Below the pieces are notes generated by a model that was given only the letters and a program-made list of their open reading frames with translations, did no database searches and had not been told where the DNA came from. Position numbers and translations under genes: made by a program. A DNA stretch of 64,000 nt from Bryobacteraceae bacterium (GTDB taxonomy: Bacteria; Acidobacteriota; Terriglobia; Bryobacterales; Bryobacteraceae), in contig JAHDVK010000004.1 of NCBI GenBank assembly GCA_023384675.1, forward strand, positions 1 through 64,000, in the 5' to 3' direction. Every line of letters begins with the position of its first letter. Within the stretch, counting starts at the first letter, position 1. Below are positions 38,157 to 47,320 of this stretch, piece by piece.

Positions 38157-40511
38157 ATGTGGACTCGACGCGCCTGGTTGAGCGCGCTGCCCGCCGGCCT
38201 ATGGGCCTGGCAGCGCCCTGAAGTCTCCAAGTTCGAATGGGCCGCGAAGCTCACCGGCGCCGCCCAAGGCCCCGGCGCGCCGCTCGCGCTGTGGTACCGC
38301 CAGCCCGCCCGCAGCTGGAACGAAGCCCTCCCCGTGGGCAACGGACGGCTCGGCGCGATGGTCTTCGGCGGCGTGGAAAGCGAACGCCTGCAACTCAACG
38401 AGGATTCGCTTTGGGAAGGCTTCCCCCGCGACACCGTGAACCCGCAGGCGCTCGACGCCCTGCCGCGCGTCCGCGAACTGCTCTTCGCCGGCAAGGAACT
38501 CGAAGCCACCGAACTCGCCGCCAAGACCATGATGGGCCGCCCCGAGCGCATCAAGTCCTACCAGCCCGCCGGCGACCTCTGGATCGAGATGCCCGGCATC
38601 GCCGAAGCTTCGGACTACCGCCGCTCGCTCGATCTCGACACCGCCATCGCCACCACCGAGTTCACCTCCGGCGGCGTCCGCTACACGCGCGAGGTCCTGG
38701 CTTCGGAACCCGCGCAAGTGATCCTGATCCGGCTGGCGGCCTCGCGCGCCGGCGCGCTCAACTTCCGCGTTCTCCTCTCCCGCTTGCAGGATGCCGCCTG
38801 CCGCACCGAGGGCGGCGGCCTCACCCTCAGCGGACAGATCAAGACCGAAGGCGGCGAGGGTTTGCGCTTCACCGTCCGCGCCGAGGTTTCCGCGCCCGGC
38901 GGCGTGGTGCAGCCCACGGGCGAAGCCATCGACGTGCGCAACGCCACCGAGGCCGTGATCCGCGTCGCCATCGCCACCAGCTATCGCGAAAAGAGTCCCG
39001 AGGCGGCAGTCCGCCGCCACATCAACGGCTCGGGCGGCGCCTGGAGTGACCGCCGCGCGCAGCACATCGCCGATCACCAGGCGCTGTTCCGCCGCCTGAC
39101 CATCGATCTGCCCGCCGCGCCCGAAGCCACCACCCTCCCCACCGATGCGCGACTCGAACGCATCGTCAAGGACAAAGCCATCGACCCCGGCCTCGAAGCC
39201 CTGCACTTCCAGTTCGGCCGTTACCTGCTCATCGCCTCCTCGCGGCCCGGCGCGCTGCCCGCCAATCTCCAGGGCGTCTGGAACGAACACCTGAACGCCC
39301 CCTGGAACAGCGACTATCACACCAATATCAACATCCAGATGAACTACTGGCTCGCCGGCCCCGCCAACCTCAAGGAGTGCGAACTGCCGCTGTTCGACTG
39401 GATGGACTCCATCGTCAAAAGCGGCGAACGCACCGCGCAGGTCCATTACGGCGCGCGCGGCTGGGTGGTGCACCATCTCAGCAACATCTTCGGTTTCACC
39501 ACGCCCGCCGACGGCATCTGGGGCGTATGGCCGATGGGCGCCGCCTGGCTGGCCCGCCATCCCTGGGAGCATTACCTCTACACGCGCGACCGCGAATTTC
39601 TTGCCAAGCGTGGCTATCCGCTCATGAAAGGCGCGGCCCGCTTCATCCTCGATTTCCTCGTCGAGGCCCCCGCGGGCACGCCCGTCGCGGGCCGCCTGGT
39701 GCCCTCGCCGTCCCACTCGCCCGAAAACCGCTTCCGCAAGGCCGACGGCACCGTGGCCATGTTCACCTACGCCGCCACCATGGATGTCGAGCTCTGCTGG
39801 GACGTGCTCCGCAACACCGCCGCCGCCGCGCGCGAACTCAACATCGACCCCGAATTCCGAGCCGAATGCGAACGCGCCCTCACCCGCCTGCCCGAACTCA
39901 AAGTCAGCCCCCGCGGCGGCAAGCTGCAGGAGTGGGTGGAGGACTACGACGAGCCCGAACCGCGGCACCGCCACGTCTCCCACCTCTACGCCCTCCATCC
40001 CGGCGACCAGATCTCCCTCACCACGACGCCCGCTCTCGCCGAAGCCTGCCGCAAAACGCTCGAAGCGCGCGGCGACACCTCCACCGGCTGGTCCACCGCC
40101 TGGAAGATGAACTTCTGGGCGCGCCTTCGCGACGGCGCTCGCGCCCATAGCCTCTTCCAGATGCTCCTCCAGCGCTGCACCCTGCCCAACCTGTTCGACT
40201 CCCACCCGCCCTTCCAGATCGACGGCAACTTCGGCGCGGTGGCGGGCGTCTGCGAAATGCTCCTCCAGAGCCACGCCGGCGAAATCCACCTATTGCCCGC
40301 GCTGCCGCCCGCCTGGCCCCGCGGCCGCGTCGCGGGGATGCGCGCGCGCGGCGGTTTCGAACTCGATTTCTCCTGGGACCAGGGCCGCCTGACCCACGCA
40401 TCGCTGCTGTCCACCGTAGGCGGACCCGCGCGCCTGCGCCTCCCGGGCCGCGAATCGCTCGCCGAAATCGCTACCGAACCCGGCCGCCGGTATGACATCC
40501 TGAAGGGATGA
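38157..40511 (+). CDS. Alpha-L-fucosidase, GH95 family
   Basis: 784 residues from ATG 38157, which directly gives a twin-arginine-like leader (TRRAWLSALPAGLWAW). GH95 signature: LWYRQPARSWNEALPVGNGRLGAMVFGG and LQLNEDSLWEG near the start, NLQGVWNEHLNAPWNSDYHTNINIQMNYW in the catalytic (alpha/alpha)6 barrel, RHVSHLYALHPGDQIS and FDSHPPFQIDGNFG near the end. Inverting enzyme that removes alpha-1,2-linked fucose (or galactose) from glycans. Overlaps the first DUF1080 gene by ATGA, so translated together. Confidence 0.94.
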   Translation: MWTRRAWLSALPAGLWAWQRPEVSKFEWAAKLTGAAQGPGAPLALWYRQPARSWNEALPVGNGRLGAMVFGGVESERLQLNEDSLWEGFPRDTVNPQALDALPRVRELLFAGKELEATELAAKTMMGRPERIKSYQPAGDLWIEMPGIAEASDYRRSLDLDTAIATTEFTSGGVRYTREVLASEPAQVILIRLAASRAGALNFRVLLSRLQDAACRTEGGGLTLSGQIKTEGGEGLRFTVRAEVSAPGGVVQPTGEAIDVRNATEAVIRVAIATSYREKSPEAAVRRHINGSGGAWSDRRAQHIADHQALFRRLTIDLPAAPEATTLPTDARLERIVKDKAIDPGLEALHFQFGRYLLIASSRPGALPANLQGVWNEHLNAPWNSDYHTNINIQMNYWLAGPANLKECELPLFDWMDSIVKSGERTAQVHYGARGWVVHHLSNIFGFTTPADGIWGVWPMGAAWLARHPWEHYLYTRDREFLAKRGYPLMKGAARFILDFLVEAPAGTPVAGRLVPSPSHSPENRFRKADGTVAMFTYAATMDVELCWDVLRNTAAAARELNIDPEFRAECERALTRLPELKVSPRGGKLQEWVEDYDEPEPRHRHVSHLYALHPGDQISLTTTPALAEACRKTLEARGDTSTGWSTAWKMNFWARLRDGARAHSLFQMLLQRCTLPNLFDSHPPFQIDGNFGAVAGVCEMLLQSHAGEIHLLPALPPAWPRGRVAGMRARGGFELDFSWDQGRLTHASLLSTVGGPARLRLPGRESLAEIATEPGRRYDILKG

Positions 40512-41134
40512 CGAGGGCTTTCCTTCTGCTGGCGCCGCTGTTGCTCTTCGCCGCCGAACCCGCCTGGGAACCTCTGTTCGACGGCCGCACCAACAAGGGC
40601 TGGAAGGTTTATCGCAGTCAGGGCTTCCCCGAGCACGGCTGGGAGATCGACGAAACGGAAGCCGCCCTGCGCGCCGTCCCCGGCAACATGATGGCCTGCC
40701 TCGCCACCGAAGAAGTCTACGACAACTTCGATCTCGAATTCGAATGGAAGATCTCACCGGGCGGCAACGCGGGCGTGTTCTACTCGAACCGCAAATGGAA
40801 TGAGCGCGGCAACTACCGCGTCCACTCCTCCCGCGGCCAGGAATACCAGATCCTCGACGACGAACTCAGCGCCGAAGGCGCCGTCGCCCACAAATCCGCC
40901 GCCTCTCTCTACGGCAAAGTCGCCCCCATCCCCGACAAGCCCCTTCGCCCCGCCGGCGAATGGAACACCGGCCGCATCGTCGTCCAGGGTCTCTATGCCG
41001 AACACTGGCTGAACGGTGTCCGCGTCCTGACCTACCAGATGGCGCCCGCGGACAAAGTCGCCTCGCCCATCGTCCTCCAGCACCATCACGACGAGGCCTG
41101 GTTCCGCAACCTCCGCATCCGCCGCCTGCCGTGA
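40508..41134 (+). CDS. DUF1080 / 3-keto-disaccharide hydrolase family protein
   Basis: 208 residues, signal peptide MTRAFLLLAPLLLFAAEP. Concanavalin-like jellyroll of the DUF1080 family: WEPLFDGRTNKGWKV, FDLEFEWKISPGGNAGVFY, EYQILDDE and GEWNTGRIVVQGLYAEHWLNG are the standard landmarks. Family members hydrolyse 3-keto-glycosides after C3 oxidation, a role that fits the Gfo/Idh/MocA oxidoreductases elsewhere in the window. Joined by ATGA to the fucosidase and by GTGA to a second copy of the same family. Confidence 0.9.
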   Translation: MTRAFLLLAPLLLFAAEPAWEPLFDGRTNKGWKVYRSQGFPEHGWEIDETEAALRAVPGNMMACLATEEVYDNFDLEFEWKISPGGNAGVFYSNRKWNERGNYRVHSSRGQEYQILDDELSAEGAVAHKSAASLYGKVAPIPDKPLRPAGEWNTGRIVVQGLYAEHWLNGVRVLTYQMAPADKVASPIVLQHHHDEAWFRNLRIRRLP

Positions 41135-41745
41135 TCCTGCTATTCCTGCTCGCCGGCATCCCGCTCTTCGATGGCGCATCCACCGCCGGCTGGCAGGAAT
41201 ACCTCGGTTCGCACTTCCCTGAAAAACACTGGGAGATCCGCGACGGCTCACTCTGCGCCAAACCCGGCTCCTACCTGCAGCCCGACCTCGCCACCACCCG
41301 CGAATTCCGGGATTTCGACCTCACCTTCGAATGGCGCATCGCCGAAGCCGGCAATTCCGGCGTCTTCTATCGCGTCCAACCCGCGGGCGGCGGCCCCAAA
41401 GGCTGGTTCCTCCGCCGCTGGGGTAAAACCGGACTCGGCCTCGCCCTCGAATATCAAATCCTCGACGACCCCCACCACCCCGACGGCCGCAACCCCCAAA
41501 CCTCCGCCGCCGCGCTCTACAACCGCATGGCCCCCCGCAAAGACAAGCCCCTCAAAAAAGCCGGCGAATGGAACACCGCCCGCATCCGCATCCACGGCCT
41601 CAGAACTGAGCACTGGCTCAACGGCGAAAAGGTCCTCGAAGCGGACCTCCCGCCCGAATTCCGCCTCGCCTCCCCCATCCTCCTCCAGCACCACGGCGCA
41701 AGGGCCTGCTACCGCAATCTACTGCTCACCCCGCTTGATCCTTAA
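41131..41745 (+). CDS. Second DUF1080 family protein (tandem paralogue)
   Basis: 204 residues from GTG 41131, the start inside the GTGA overlap. Short leader (ILLFLLAGIPLF). Same landmarks as its neighbour: FDLTFEWRIAEAGNSGVFYRV, LEYQILDDPHHPDGRNPQT, GEWNTARIRIHGLRTEHWLNGEKV. Adds an insertion (GGGPKGWFLRRWGKTGLG) lacking in the first copy. Tandem duplication with divergence, perhaps for different 3-keto sugars. Its stop meets the convergent SDR stop within TTAA (41742-41745). Confidence 0.88.
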   Translation: MILLFLLAGIPLFDGASTAGWQEYLGSHFPEKHWEIRDGSLCAKPGSYLQPDLATTREFRDFDLTFEWRIAEAGNSGVFYRVQPAGGGPKGWFLRRWGKTGLGLALEYQILDDPHHPDGRNPQTSAAALYNRMAPRKDKPLKKAGEWNTARIRIHGLRTEHWLNGEKVLEADLPPEFRLASPILLQHHGARACYRNLLLTPLDP

Positions 41746-42512
41746 ATCGTCATCGCCCCATACCCGCCGTCCACACGGATAATCGCTCCGGTCACAAAAC
41801 TCGCCGCCTTGTCCGACGCCAGAAATACCGCCGCCCCCACCAGTTCCGAAGCGTCCCCGAAGCGGTTCATCGGCGTGTGGCCCATGATCTTCGCCACCCG
41901 GTCCTCCGTCAGTACCTTCCGGTTCTGCTCCGCCGGGAAAAAGCCTGGCAGGATCGCATTCACCCGCACCCCCTGCGTCGCCCACTCCCTCGCCAGAAAC
42001 TGCGTAATCTGGTTCACCCCGCCCTTCGCCACCGAGTACGTGAACACCTTCGACAGCGGCGGTCCCGAGGATGCCGACGAGATGTTGATCACCGACCCGC
42101 CGTTGCCCGACTCCACCATCTGCTTCCCAAACACCTGACACGCCAGAAACACGCTCTTCAGGTCCACATCCAGAATCCGGTGCCACTCCTCTTCCGAGAT
42201 CTCAAAGAACGGCGTCGCCGAATTGATCCCCGCCGCGTTCACCAGAATGTCCACCTTCCCGAACTCGGCCAGCATCGCCGCCAGCGCCGCTTCGAGGTCC
42301 CCCCGCTTCGCCGCGTCCACTTTCACCGCCAGCGACTTCCGCCCCAGCGCCGCAATCGCGTCGGCCCCCGCCTGCGCGGCCTCGAAATTGAAATCGAGAA
42401 TCGCGACATCGGCCCCGGCTTTCGCCAACCCGCGCGCCATCTCGCCGGCCAGCACCCCGCCGCCGCCAATCACCGCTGCCACCTTGCCGTCGAGAGAGAA
42501 AAGATCGTTCAT
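41742..42512 (-). CDS. SDR family NAD(P)-dependent oxidoreductase, sugar-type
   Basis: 256 residues from ATG 42512 with GAGG upstream. Short-chain dehydrogenase: dinucleotide turn IGGGGVLAGEMARGLAKAG (close to the fructuronate/gluconate reductase variant), NAAGIN, Ser in NISSASSG and catalytic YSVAK, plus RVNAILPGFFPAEQN and GAIIRVDGGYGAM at the C-terminus. Closest in style to D-mannonate/fructuronate or 5-ketogluconate reductases, so a role in uronate or sugar-acid metabolism is probable. Cytoplasmic, no leader. Confidence 0.88.
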   Translation of the reverse strand: MNDLFSLDGKVAAVIGGGGVLAGEMARGLAKAGADVAILDFNFEAAQAGADAIAALGRKSLAVKVDAAKRGDLEAALAAMLAEFGKVDILVNAAGINSATPFFEISEEEWHRILDVDLKSVFLACQVFGKQMVESGNGGSVINISSASSGPPLSKVFTYSVAKGGVNQITQFLAREWATQGVRVNAILPGFFPAEQNRKVLTEDRVAKIMGHTPMNRFGDASELVGAAVFLASDKAASFVTGAIIRVDGGYGAMTI

Positions 42513-42747
42513 GGGAAACCTCGCTTCTGTTATATCACCAAAAAAGGTCTGATTATCATTGAGTCTGCCTTGCCCGCGGCAGGACACAGCCGGGGGCAGG
42601 CGCACCCGGGATGTGGAGTATGATCGGCCCCCGGATGCAAACCGGTTAACCGGAAGTACTAGGCCACCATGGCATTGCGGTTCAGCAATCCGGCCGCAAA
42701 ACTGGTTACAGGAGAAGTGTCCCGGAGGGCCACGTCTCTCCCAAGCC

Positions 42748-44577
42748 ATGCCGCGCCCCGACCAAGACTACTGGAAGCCCTCCGAGGTGGCGCGGCTGCT
42801 CGCGCTGGTCGAATCCGAACGGCGCTATTACCAGGAGCTTTTCGCGGCGCTCCCCGTACCCGCCGCTGTGTTCGACCGGAATCTCGCCCTGGCCGCGGCC
42901 AATCGCGAATTCCGTGCGCGGTTTGACCTGCAAACGCGCGATTTGGGCGGCATCCATCTGTTCGATCTCCTTCCTTCGCACGATCTGGAGGAGGCCGTCG
43001 CACGCGTGGCCGAAGGACCGGATACGCGCGCAGAGGCGTCGGTCGAGATCGGCCTGCGTGAACCGCGCACCAGCCGCGTCGCGCTGCGCCGCACCTGGGG
43101 CTGGCGCGAAGACAGTGAGTTTGAACTGCTCCTGTCCGTCGAGGAAGTAGCCGCCGAACCGGCTGCAGGCCTGGAATTGCCGCCCCCCTTCATCGCCTGG
43201 GTCCTGGACGAACAGGCGGAGAGCTTCTTGTGGGTCAGCCCGGGCTGCGAGGATCGGCTGGGCCTGCCCGCCGAAGCGTGGCAGAGCGTGACCACCTGGG
43301 CCGAATCCCGCGTGCATGCCGAAGACCGCGAACACTATCTGCGCTTCTTCCGCGAAACCTTGCCGCAAATGGGCGCCGGAACCATTCAGTACCGGCTGCA
43401 CGATGCAGCGGGCGCCCTTCGGCGCGTCCAAGAATCCGCCGTCCGTGCCGGGGATGGCGCCTTCCACGGTATCTCGCTCGACGCCACCACGGTACACCAC
43501 TTGGCGCAGCGCGACCGTCACCGCGCCAAGCACGAGGCCCTGCAGCGCCTCTCGGGCCGCCTTGCGCACGTCGCCAACAACCTCCTCATGATCATCAGCG
43601 GCTACACGGAGGAGCTTGCCGGAAGCCTTCCCGAAGGCGACACGCGGCGGGGCGATCTGGAGGAAATCCTGCGCGCTTCGGCCCGGCTGGCAGGCCTCAC
43701 CACTCAATTGACCACCTTCGCCCGGCCCATGCCGGCCGGAATCGCCCCGTTCTCCTGGAACGAATGGGCTGCACGCCACGAGCCGCCCGCGCAGGCCGCC
43801 GGAGCGGACTGGCTGGTGGAAGGCAACGCCGATTTGCTCGCCCGGTTTGTCGAGGATGTCCGCCACGCCGCTGCCGCATTCGCGCCTTCCGGCGCCACGC
43901 TGGAGATCGCCTTCGCGCCCCACGCCGAATCGGACGAAGCGGAGATCCTCATCCCCCTGCCCGGCCTGACTCCGGAGGCGGCGGACACCTTCCTCGAACC
44001 CTTCAGTGGACCGCGTGAAGGCCCCGACCCGCCCATCGGTCCGGCCGCGGCCGCCGGCGCGCTCGAAGGCGCCGGGATGACCGTCTTTGTGGATGAGGAT
44101 GCCAGCCTGCTGCGGATTCGCGCGCGCGCCCGCCGCGTTGAAGCCGCCGCGCCGGCGCCGCCCCCGGAACCCCGGCCCATCATCTTGCTTCTCGAAGACG
44201 AGGACGGCATTCGTACCCTGATCGAGAAGGCCCTGCAGCGGGCGGGCTACGACGTGCTCAGCGCTCCGTGGGCTGAGCAGGTGCTCGCCTTCTGCGCGGA
44301 GCGCGCCGAACCCGTCGATCTGCTGATTTCCGACATCATCATGCCCGGAGCGGGCGGCCGGGAAGTGGCAGAAAAGCTCCGCGAACGCTGGCCCTCGCTG
44401 CGCGTCCTGTTCATCTCGGGACACCACGACGATCAGAAACTGGCTCAGGATGTGCTTTCCGGATCCGCCGCCGGCACCACGCTGCTGCTCCCCAAGCCGT
44501 TCGCCATTAGCGATCTGCTGAGTTCGGTGGAAACGCTGCTCGGCCGCCGGCGCAGCGCCGCCGCGGGCACGTCCTAA
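42748..44577 (+). CDS. PAS-containing hybrid kinase-like protein with receiver domain
   Basis: 609 residues. Two PAS-type modules (about 20-130 and 150-260: YYQELFAALPVPAAVFDRNLALAAANREFRARF, then SFLWVSPGCEDRLGLP), a dimerisation/phosphoacceptor helix with a histidine (RLAHVANNLLMIISGYTEEL), a degraded ATPase domain and a C-terminal receiver (LLEDEDGIRTLI, DLLISDIIMPGAGG, LLLPKPF). The ATPase lacks the N-box Asn and the GTGLGL motif, so autophosphorylation is doubtful. The receiver keeps the acidic pair, phosphoacceptor Asp and Lys. Start ATG 42748 is not preceded by a good ribosome site. No membrane span, so a soluble sensor. Confidence 0.82.
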   Translation: MPRPDQDYWKPSEVARLLALVESERRYYQELFAALPVPAAVFDRNLALAAANREFRARFDLQTRDLGGIHLFDLLPSHDLEEAVARVAEGPDTRAEASVEIGLREPRTSRVALRRTWGWREDSEFELLLSVEEVAAEPAAGLELPPPFIAWVLDEQAESFLWVSPGCEDRLGLPAEAWQSVTTWAESRVHAEDREHYLRFFRETLPQMGAGTIQYRLHDAAGALRRVQESAVRAGDGAFHGISLDATTVHHLAQRDRHRAKHEALQRLSGRLAHVANNLLMIISGYTEELAGSLPEGDTRRGDLEEILRASARLAGLTTQLTTFARPMPAGIAPFSWNEWAARHEPPAQAAGADWLVEGNADLLARFVEDVRHAAAAFAPSGATLEIAFAPHAESDEAEILIPLPGLTPEAADTFLEPFSGPREGPDPPIGPAAAAGALEGAGMTVFVDEDASLLRIRARARRVEAAAPAPPPEPRPIILLLEDEDGIRTLIEKALQRAGYDVLSAPWAEQVLAFCAERAEPVDLLISDIIMPGAGGREVAEKLRERWPSLRVLFISGHHDDQKLAQDVLSGSAAGTTLLLPKPFAISDLLSSVETLLGRRRSAAAGTS

Positions 44578-44610
44578 CCTCACCCCGCCAGTGATACAAC
44601 GGTAGAGATC

Positions 44611-45660
44611 ATGTCTGCCACCACCTATCTCAACCGCCGCGCGCACGTTCTCGAAAACGAGCATCTGGAAGTGATTGTCAGCGTCGAAGGGGGCCACCTG
44701 GCCGCAATCCGCGACAAGACCACCGGCATCAATCCGCTCTGGGCGCCGCCATGGCCCTCCATCGAACCCTCCACGTACAATGCCGCACGGATGCCCGAAT
44801 ACGGTGGTAATTCCGAAAGCCAGCTCCTCTCCGGAATCCTCGGACACAACCTGTGCCTCGACCTGTTCGGCGGACCCTCGCCCGATGAAGAAGCCGCCGG
44901 ACTCACCGTGCATGGCGAGGGCTCCGTCGCGCCCTACCGGATCGAGGTCGCGGGCGATACCCTGACGCAGTCCGCGACGCTCCACACCTGCGGATTGCGC
45001 TTCGAGCGCGCGATCCACCTGCCCGCGGGCGCGCGGCAGCTCGACATCACCGAGTCGGTCGAAAATCTCTCGATTTGCGACCGGCCCGTCGCCTGGACCC
45101 AGCACGTCACGCTCGGGCCGCCGTTTCTGGAAAAGGGCGTGACGCAGTTTGAAGCCACCGCGAGAAAGTCGAAAGTCATTGAAAGCGACTTCACCGGTGG
45201 ACACGCGCACATGGCGACCGGCGCGGAGTTCGAATGGCCGCACGCGCCCTGCGTGGACGGGTCCATGGAGGATCTGCGCGTCTTTACCAAACGGGAAAAG
45301 TCGGGCGCATTTTCCACGCATCTGATGGACCCCGCGCGCCCCGAGGCCTGGTTCGCCGCCATCAACCCGTACCTGCGCCTGGCCGTGGCCTATATCTGGC
45401 GGCGGAGCGATTTCCCCTGGCTGGGCATTTGGGAGGAAAACCACCTGCGCGCGGGCGCACCGTGGAATGGGCGTGTGCTGACGAGGGGCATGGAGTTTGG
45501 CGTGTCGCCGTTTGCCGAGTCGCGCCGCGCCATGATCGATCGCGGCTCGCTGTTCGGCGTGCCCGGGTACCGGTGGATTCCGGCGCGGAAGACCGTCACC
45601 GTGGAGTACCGCGCGCTGGTGATGCCCGCGGGCTCGCTGGCGGATATGCCACTGCCGTAG
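44611..45660 (+). CDS. Aldose-epimerase-like (galactose mutarotase fold) protein
   Basis: 349 residues. Beta-sandwich of the galactose-mutarotase-like/DUF4432 type: VIVSVEGGHLAAIRDKTTGINPLW at the start, GHNLCLDLFGGPS, FERAIHLPAGARQLDITESVENL, WTQHVTLGPPFLE (a conserved His near 170), and PWLGIWEENHLRAGAPW. Likely binds or interconverts sugar anomers, but catalytic residues are not assured. No leader. The last 340 bp of this gene (45321-45660) are duplicated at 46860-47199. The ATG has TGATACAAC 14 bases upstream, a possible extended -10. Confidence 0.72.
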   Translation: MSATTYLNRRAHVLENEHLEVIVSVEGGHLAAIRDKTTGINPLWAPPWPSIEPSTYNAARMPEYGGNSESQLLSGILGHNLCLDLFGGPSPDEEAAGLTVHGEGSVAPYRIEVAGDTLTQSATLHTCGLRFERAIHLPAGARQLDITESVENLSICDRPVAWTQHVTLGPPFLEKGVTQFEATARKSKVIESDFTGGHAHMATGAEFEWPHAPCVDGSMEDLRVFTKREKSGAFSTHLMDPARPEAWFAAINPYLRLAVAYIWRRSDFPWLGIWEENHLRAGAPWNGRVLTRGMEFGVSPFAESRRAMIDRGSLFGVPGYRWIPARKTVTVEYRALVMPAGSLADMPLP

Positions 45661-45865
45661 CGCGGGAGGTTTCTAACGCCCGCGCGCCGAGCGGGGGCCT
45701 GCTTTGCTTCCGCTTCAGAAGACGGCGCCGGAGGCGTCAGACGACATGTTTCGTCAGCCACGGGCGCCACTCTCAGCTTCTCTGTGTGCACCCGCGCTCC
45801 CTCGAGTACGGCGTGCCCCGGCGCGCTCACTTGCCAAGTCAGAAACTTATGGAGAAATAGTCAAC

Positions 45866-45887
45866 AGCGGGCGCATCGCCGCCCGCT
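45866..45887 (-). terminator. Terminator-like hairpin after 45891 gene
   Basis: AGCGGGCG (45866-45873) pairs with CGCCCGCT (45880-45887) around a six-base loop, directly after the stop of the minus-strand gene that ends at 45891. Followed on that strand by a weakly T-rich tail. Nothing else is seen in 45661-45865. Confidence 0.55.
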
Positions 45888-45890
45888 GCC

Positions 45891-46616
45891 TCATTTCGGG
45901 CGATTCGACCCCTGCTTCCGTTTCTTCTGGGTAAGGCAGGGATCCTCATCGAGGCCGTATGGGGTGGTGCTATAAACCACCTCACGCACGCGAAGGGCAT
46001 ACCCCGAGGCGAGAGTGACGGTGATGCCCAAGTGGGGGAAATCCATAGTCCGGGATTCTCCGTCCGGGTGGCGATAGACCAGGCCTCCGTCAAAATCCTG
46101 TCCCTCGTCGTCACAGGCCGTGAAAGTCCAACTCGAGAACGTGGACCCGGGCCCGAGGAGCGCCGCAACATCGGGAGTGTTCATTTTCACCGGGAAGACG
46201 CTCATACTGTAGGCAATCGCGGTCTTCGGATCAACCCAGAACTCCACCTTCCCAGGCACGAGCCAGATATCCTCGTATCCGATGAATCGTCCCCGGACAG
46301 TGTTGCCGGTGTCGTAGAGCGGCTTCCCGAAGGCCTTAATGACGTCGGCGGCTTTGGATACTCCGAATCTGATCGATTTGTACCGTGCCGGCTTGAACGA
46401 TTGCGAAGAGCGCTCCGCCTGCTGGCTGGCGCCTTGATGCCCGATCGAGAGCGGTAGTTGTCCCAGGAGGAGGAACAGCAAAACGAAAGCCATCAAGGTC
46501 ACTATACCGTTGATGAGCTGACGTTTTCGCCACGTCAGTCTGGGGCGATTCGGCAGATTCGGAGATTCGGGGAGATTCCGAGATTCGGTGACTGGACCCC
46601 AATACCCGCAGTTCAT
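45891..46616 (-). CDS. Hypothetical single-span membrane protein
   Basis: 241 residues from ATG 46616; a TTG start at 46634 would add six residues, and no ribosome site settles it. A cytoplasmic N-tail is followed by one membrane span (IVTLMAFVLLFLLLGQLPLSI), then a soluble domain (YKSIRFGVSKAADVIKAFGKPLYDT, IWLVPGKVEFWVDPKTAIAYSMSVFP). No family recognised, no homologue nearby. It lies inside the ~1.2-kb segment inserted between the two copies of the epimerase 3' end, and so may be foreign DNA. Confidence 0.55.
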   Translation of the reverse strand: MNCGYWGPVTESRNLPESPNLPNRPRLTWRKRQLINGIVTLMAFVLLFLLLGQLPLSIGHQGASQQAERSSQSFKPARYKSIRFGVSKAADVIKAFGKPLYDTGNTVRGRFIGYEDIWLVPGKVEFWVDPKTAIAYSMSVFPVKMNTPDVAALLGPGSTFSSWTFTACDDEGQDFDGGLVYRHPDGESRTMDFPHLGITVTLASGYALRVREVVYSTTPYGLDEDPCLTQKKRKQGSNRPK

Positions 46617-46859
46617 TTGCCGTCTGGAACCCAATGGCTAGATTATTTATCAATAGTTTACGGTCACACCCGGAGCCCCGCCGGCCGCGCCGCCACCTGC
46701 GGCCGCCTCAATACGACGAGAACAGAACCTGCATGCGAATCTCTAAGTCCATCTACTGGAACCACATCAGCAGCTCCCAAGGGCCAGAAGCCTCGATTCG
46801 GAATTGGGGGCCAGTCGATGGTCGGATTAGGGCAATTGGGTGCCGGTCACCTGATGCCC

Positions 46860-47199
46860 TCTGATGGACCCCGCGCGCCCCGAGGCCTGGTTCGCCGCCA
46901 TCAACCCGTACCTGCGCCTGGCCGTGGCCTATATCTGGCGGCGGAGCGATTTCCCCTGGCTGGGCATTTGGGAGGAAAACCACCTGCGCGCGGGCGCACC
47001 GTGGAATGGGCGTGTGCTGACGAGGGGCATGGAGTTTGGCGTGTCGCCGTTTGCCGAGTCGCGCCGCGCCATGATCGATCGCGGCTCGCTGTTCGGCGTG
47101 CCCGGGTACCGGTGGATTCCGGCGCGGAAGACCGTCACCATGGAGTACCGCGCGCTGGTGATGCCCGCGGGCTCGCTGGCGGATGTGCCGTTGCCGTGA
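46860..47199 (+). pseudogene. Duplicated 3' end of aldose-epimerase-like gene
   Basis: 340 bp nearly identical to 45321-45660 (335 of 340 bases by eye; five of the differences are in the last ~75 bases). It encodes the last 111 residues of the epimerase-like protein with two substitutions (Val to Met in KTVTMEYRA, Met to Val near the C-terminus). It has no own N-terminal part and no ribosome site, so it is a fragment. 46635-46859 before it contains nothing recognisable. Confidence 0.85.
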
Positions 47200-47235
47200 C
47201 CCGCCATCATCACCGCGGCTGAAACCGGAAGCGCA

Positions 47236-47259
47236 CGCAGGGCGGGCTTTCAGCCTGCG
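47236..47259 (-). terminator. Hairpin downstream of xylulokinase
   Basis: CGCAGG (47236-47241) with CCTGCG (47254-47259), 62 bases past the xylulokinase stop. Also lies 37 bases past the duplicated epimerase fragment, so it could serve either strand. No T-run. Confidence 0.35.
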
Positions 47260-47320
47260 CGGAGCTGCAGCACCGCCTCCTCAAGCCCTTGGTTCCCAGT
47301 ACGGTCGTAGCCGAAACCCT

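Noticed and set aside
38199-40289. A 696-codon minus-strand frame opposite the fucosidase
   Set aside because: Antisense shadow of a clear GH95 gene with low-complexity Gly/Glu/Ala composition.
42706-45444. A 912-codon minus-strand frame across the kinase and epimerase genes
   Set aside because: Spans two clear genes on the other strand and their intergenic space; composition is that of an antisense shadow.
46634-46864. A 76-residue plus-strand frame before the duplicated gene end
   Set aside because: Low-complexity start, no family, no ribosome site; ends exactly at the duplication border, so likely chance.
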